From positions 868,001 through 932,000 of the forward strand of contig CP137869.1 in the NCBI GenBank assembly GCA_034406715.1: a DNA stretch of 64,000 bases. Direction: 5' to 3'. The stretch comes from Rhodotorula mucilaginosa. Its lineage: Eukaryota > Basidiomycota > Microbotryomycetes > Sporidiobolales > Sporidiobolaceae. The notes beneath the pieces were generated by a model. It saw nothing but the letters and a program-made list of their open reading frames with translations, searched no databases and was not told where the DNA came from. Shown here in pieces: positions 61,459 to 64,000 of this stretch (positions within the stretch are counted from its first letter, which is position 1; each line of letters opens with the position of its first letter). The translations under genes were made by a program, and so were the position numbers.

Positions 61459-64000
61459 ATGGCCCGCTCGCCTTCGCCGTCGGGCTCTCACACCAGCGCT
61501 CACTCGTCGAAGCGGCGCCGCTACGACGAAGACAGTCCTCGCTCGGGCCATGCATCGTCCCGCTCGCACCACCGGAGCTCGTACAGAGACGAAGACGACT
61601 ATGACCGCGGCGAGCACCGCAGCAGTCGCGGCGATCGCGACCGAGAGAGGAGGGGAGACAGGGAGAGGAGGTCGGACGACCGTGCATACGACCGAGACGG
61701 GGACCGAGACCGGGATTACAGGACTCGCGACAGGGACTATGACCGGTCGGACCGGGGCAGCAGGAGTTATCACAGCGACCGGCACGAGCGGTCCAGTCGG
61801 CACCACCATGACTCGCCGCGAGAGGTAGACTCGCCTCGCGACCGCGAACGGGATCGAGCGAGGGACTACGACGGGTATCGCGAGTCCAAGCGACGCCACG
61901 ATGACGACGACTTGGATTACGACCGGTCGCGAGACCACCGGAGCAGTCGGCGATATCGCGATGAGCGATCTCCGCGAGCGCACGGCGGCCGGTCACGCTC
62001 ACCCGAGCTTGCGTCGTCGCAGGGCGTCCGACGGGACTCTCTCTCGGATGCAGACCGCCGCGCGCCTCCGGTGTCGTTTGCGGCCGAGAACGGACGAGAC
62101 TCGCCGCTGTCGGCGAACGGTCACGGCGCGAATTCTCCCGCTCCCGGAACACCCTCCAACGCCGAAGAGGAGAAGCAGAGGCAAAAGCGGGAACGACTTG
62201 AAGCTTGGAAGAAGAAGAAGGCTGCCGAAGCGGCGGCGGCGGCATCATCGGGTGCAGCGAGTCCGGCGCCACCAGCCTCGCCGAGATCTGCTAGCGCAGC
62301 GACGCCAGTAGCGGCGCGGACTTCACCTGCACCGTCGACGATCGGGGCCAAGTCGCCAGCTCCACCTTCTCCGGCAGGTCCGAAAGCAGGTATCGCTGGT
62401 CTTCCTGCCAAACCCGTCACGGCGCTCAATGCTGGTGAGTCGTCTTTTTCCGGACCGAACCCTCCTCACATGAGGAACTCGAGTTCGCGATTACTGAACA
62501 TATTGGCCTGCAGCACTGCCGACGAAACCCATTTCCCTTGCCAAGCCGGCCATGAAACCCGTCGCAACGCCGGCGGCTAGTCCTGCCGATGCGACCGCAG
62601 CTGCAGCGGCAGCCGCCGCCGCCATCTCGAACCGCCTTTCGTCGCTCGGGAGCGGCCGTGCCGACCCTCTCTCCGCTTCTTTACCGGCAAAGCCAGCTTT
62701 CTCGCTCGGATCCGGTCCACTCCGCTCGAGCGGACTGAAGAACTCGCTCAGCATGGGTGGCGAAGACGACGGGGACGAGCGCAAGCCCGCTCTCGGCATG
62801 TTCAAAATTGAAGGCGACATCGACATGAATGTCGACGCGGCGGGGGACGAGAAGCTCGGCAGTGAAGACGAGGACGACGAGGAGCTGGAAGGCGGCGCCG
62901 CGTACCGAGCCGACGCCAACGCCATGCGGGAAGCTCGCATGGCCGCTTTGCGCAACGCCGAGGGTCTCGATCGCGCCGAGGCGATGCACATTGACGAGAA
63001 GCCGACCACTGCTGCGGAGGGGGCCGCGGAGGAAGAGGAGGAAGAAGAAGACGAGCTCGAAGCGTTCATGAAGAGCGTACAGAAGGAAGTCAAGAACGTC
63101 GACAAAGCAGACAAGGACAAGCTCGCGACGCGGAAGGGCCAAGTCTTGCTCGAGCCGACGGATCCGGGCGAAGGCGAAGACGAGGTTGAAGAAGAAAACG
63201 AGCTCGACAAGGTCGGCGTCTCCGCGCAGGACATTCTTGCGTGCGTTCCCGCTTCTCGTCCATCTCGTCGCACACGCGGAAACACTCATGTGGTTTGATG
63301 CAGTCTCGCCGCAAAGAAGGTCAAGAAGGGCCGAGAATTGACGGCTCCTGACCACTCCAAGATCGACTACATGCCCTTCCGCAAGGCGTTCTACACCGCC
63401 CCGCCAGAAGTCGCCGAGTTGACTGAAGAGCAGGTCAAAGAACTCCGGCTCGAGCTCGATGACATCAAGGTGCGCGGTGCCGAACCGCCCAAGCCCGCGA
63501 CAAAGTGGAGCTACTTTGGTTTGCCGGCGGCCTGTATCGACGTGATCAAGAGCCTCGAGTACGCCGCTCCGACTTCGATTCAGGCACAGGCGATTCCGGC
63601 CATCATGTCGGGCCGCGACATTATCGGCGTCGCCAAGACGGGTTCCGGTAAAACGATGGCGTTCATCCTCCCCATGTTTCGGCACATCAAAGATCAGCCG
63701 CCTCTCCGACCCCTCGACGGACCGGTCGCGATGATCATGACGCCGACGCGAGAGCTCGCGACGCAGATCTACAAGGAATGCAAGCCGTTCCTGAAGGCGC
63801 TGGGGCTGCGGGTGAGAAGATCTTTCATCGGGGGCTTTCGTTGGAACCGCACTGACATGACTGCCCCTTCCTTCAGGCCTCTTGCGCGTACGGCGGCATG
63901 CCGCTCAAAGACAACATCGCCGACATGAAGCGTGGCTCCGAAGTCATCGTCTGCACGCCCGGTCGCATGATCGAGCTCCTCTCGACAAACTCGGGTCGCC
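61459..64000 (+). CDS. PRP5: DEAD-box splicing helicase PRP5 (DDX46), 3' end beyond the window
   Basis: PRP5 remodels U2 snRNP and proofreads branch-site pairing during prespliceosome assembly. The start is [20 protein letters not shown]. The first ~200 residues are an Arg/Asp/Ser-rich low-complexity region, followed by Lys/Ala and Ala/Pro segments. An acidic stretch leads to [14 protein letters not shown], the position of the SF3B1-contacting DPLDAFM element of the family. Helicase motifs in order are [17 protein letters not shown], the Q-motif [12 protein letters not shown], motif [11 protein letters not shown], Ia [16 protein letters not shown], then [17 protein letters not shown] and Ib [11 protein letters not shown]. 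Introns near 62433-62511, 63242-63302 and 63813-63876 join in phase. The DEAD box and second RecA domain lie outside the window. Confidence 0.92.

Overview
The window is GC-rich, intron-dense nuclear DNA from a basidiomycete fungus. Nearly every gene has several short GT-AG introns (about 50-120 bases), intergenic spacers are mostly a few hundred bases, and the products are fungal core proteins. The intron density, the GC bias and the proline/serine-rich low-complexity linkers fit Pucciniomycotina red yeasts (Microbotryomycetes, Rhodotorula-like). That placement is an inference from style, not from a marker gene. I found no rRNA, tRNA, CRISPR array, transposase or reverse transcriptase, and no recognisable mobile element or virus-derived element.

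Layout. 1-2171 (-): SLA1-type endocytic adaptor, cut by the window start. 3524-4861 (+): mitochondrial rhomboid protease. 4990-7544 (-): leucine-rich-repeat protein. 7872-8251 (+): small DUF4267-like membrane protein with an apparent frameshift. 8941-12325 (+): CLF1/Crooked-neck splicing factor. 12513-15388 (-): orphan single-pass membrane protein. 16031-21214 (-): giant disordered RING-H2 protein. 21860-25429 (+): polo-like kinase. 26841-29219 (-): NOC4. 29437-30969 (-): ZIP metal transporter. 31181-34574 (+): RRP6. 34843-36843 (-): adenylosuccinate synthetase. 37250-40220 (+): protein related to a fungal septation GTPase-like family, with a ruined P-loop and a C-terminal membrane anchor. 40439-48653 (-): separase. 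48965-52359 (+): AFI1/MesA polarity DENN-type protein. 52666-53976 (-): unknown protein. 54135-54575 (+): small basic, probably mitochondrial protein. 55091-55733 (+): COX23-like twin CX9C protein. 55937-58475 and 58658-61066 (-): tandem amidase pair. 61459-64000 (+): PRP5 DEAD-box helicase, cut by the window end.

The genes are mostly unrelated housekeeping functions: RNA processing (CLF1, PRP5, RRP6, NOC4), mitosis (polo kinase, separase), polarity and endocytosis (SLA1, AFI1), mitochondria (rhomboid, COX23, the basic protein) and metabolism (ADE12, amidases, ZIP). There is no operon-like logic. The only evident local duplication is the amidase pair.

The most unusual observations concern splicing and one protein. 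ADE12 appears to need a 4-base microexon with a GC donor to encode its nucleotide-binding loop. COX23 uses a 12-base and a 24-base exon to build its second CX9C motif. The 37250-40220 protein keeps the layout of a fungal GTPase-like family but has lost the P-loop, and it carries a short motif also seen in the yeast mitophagy receptor Atg32.
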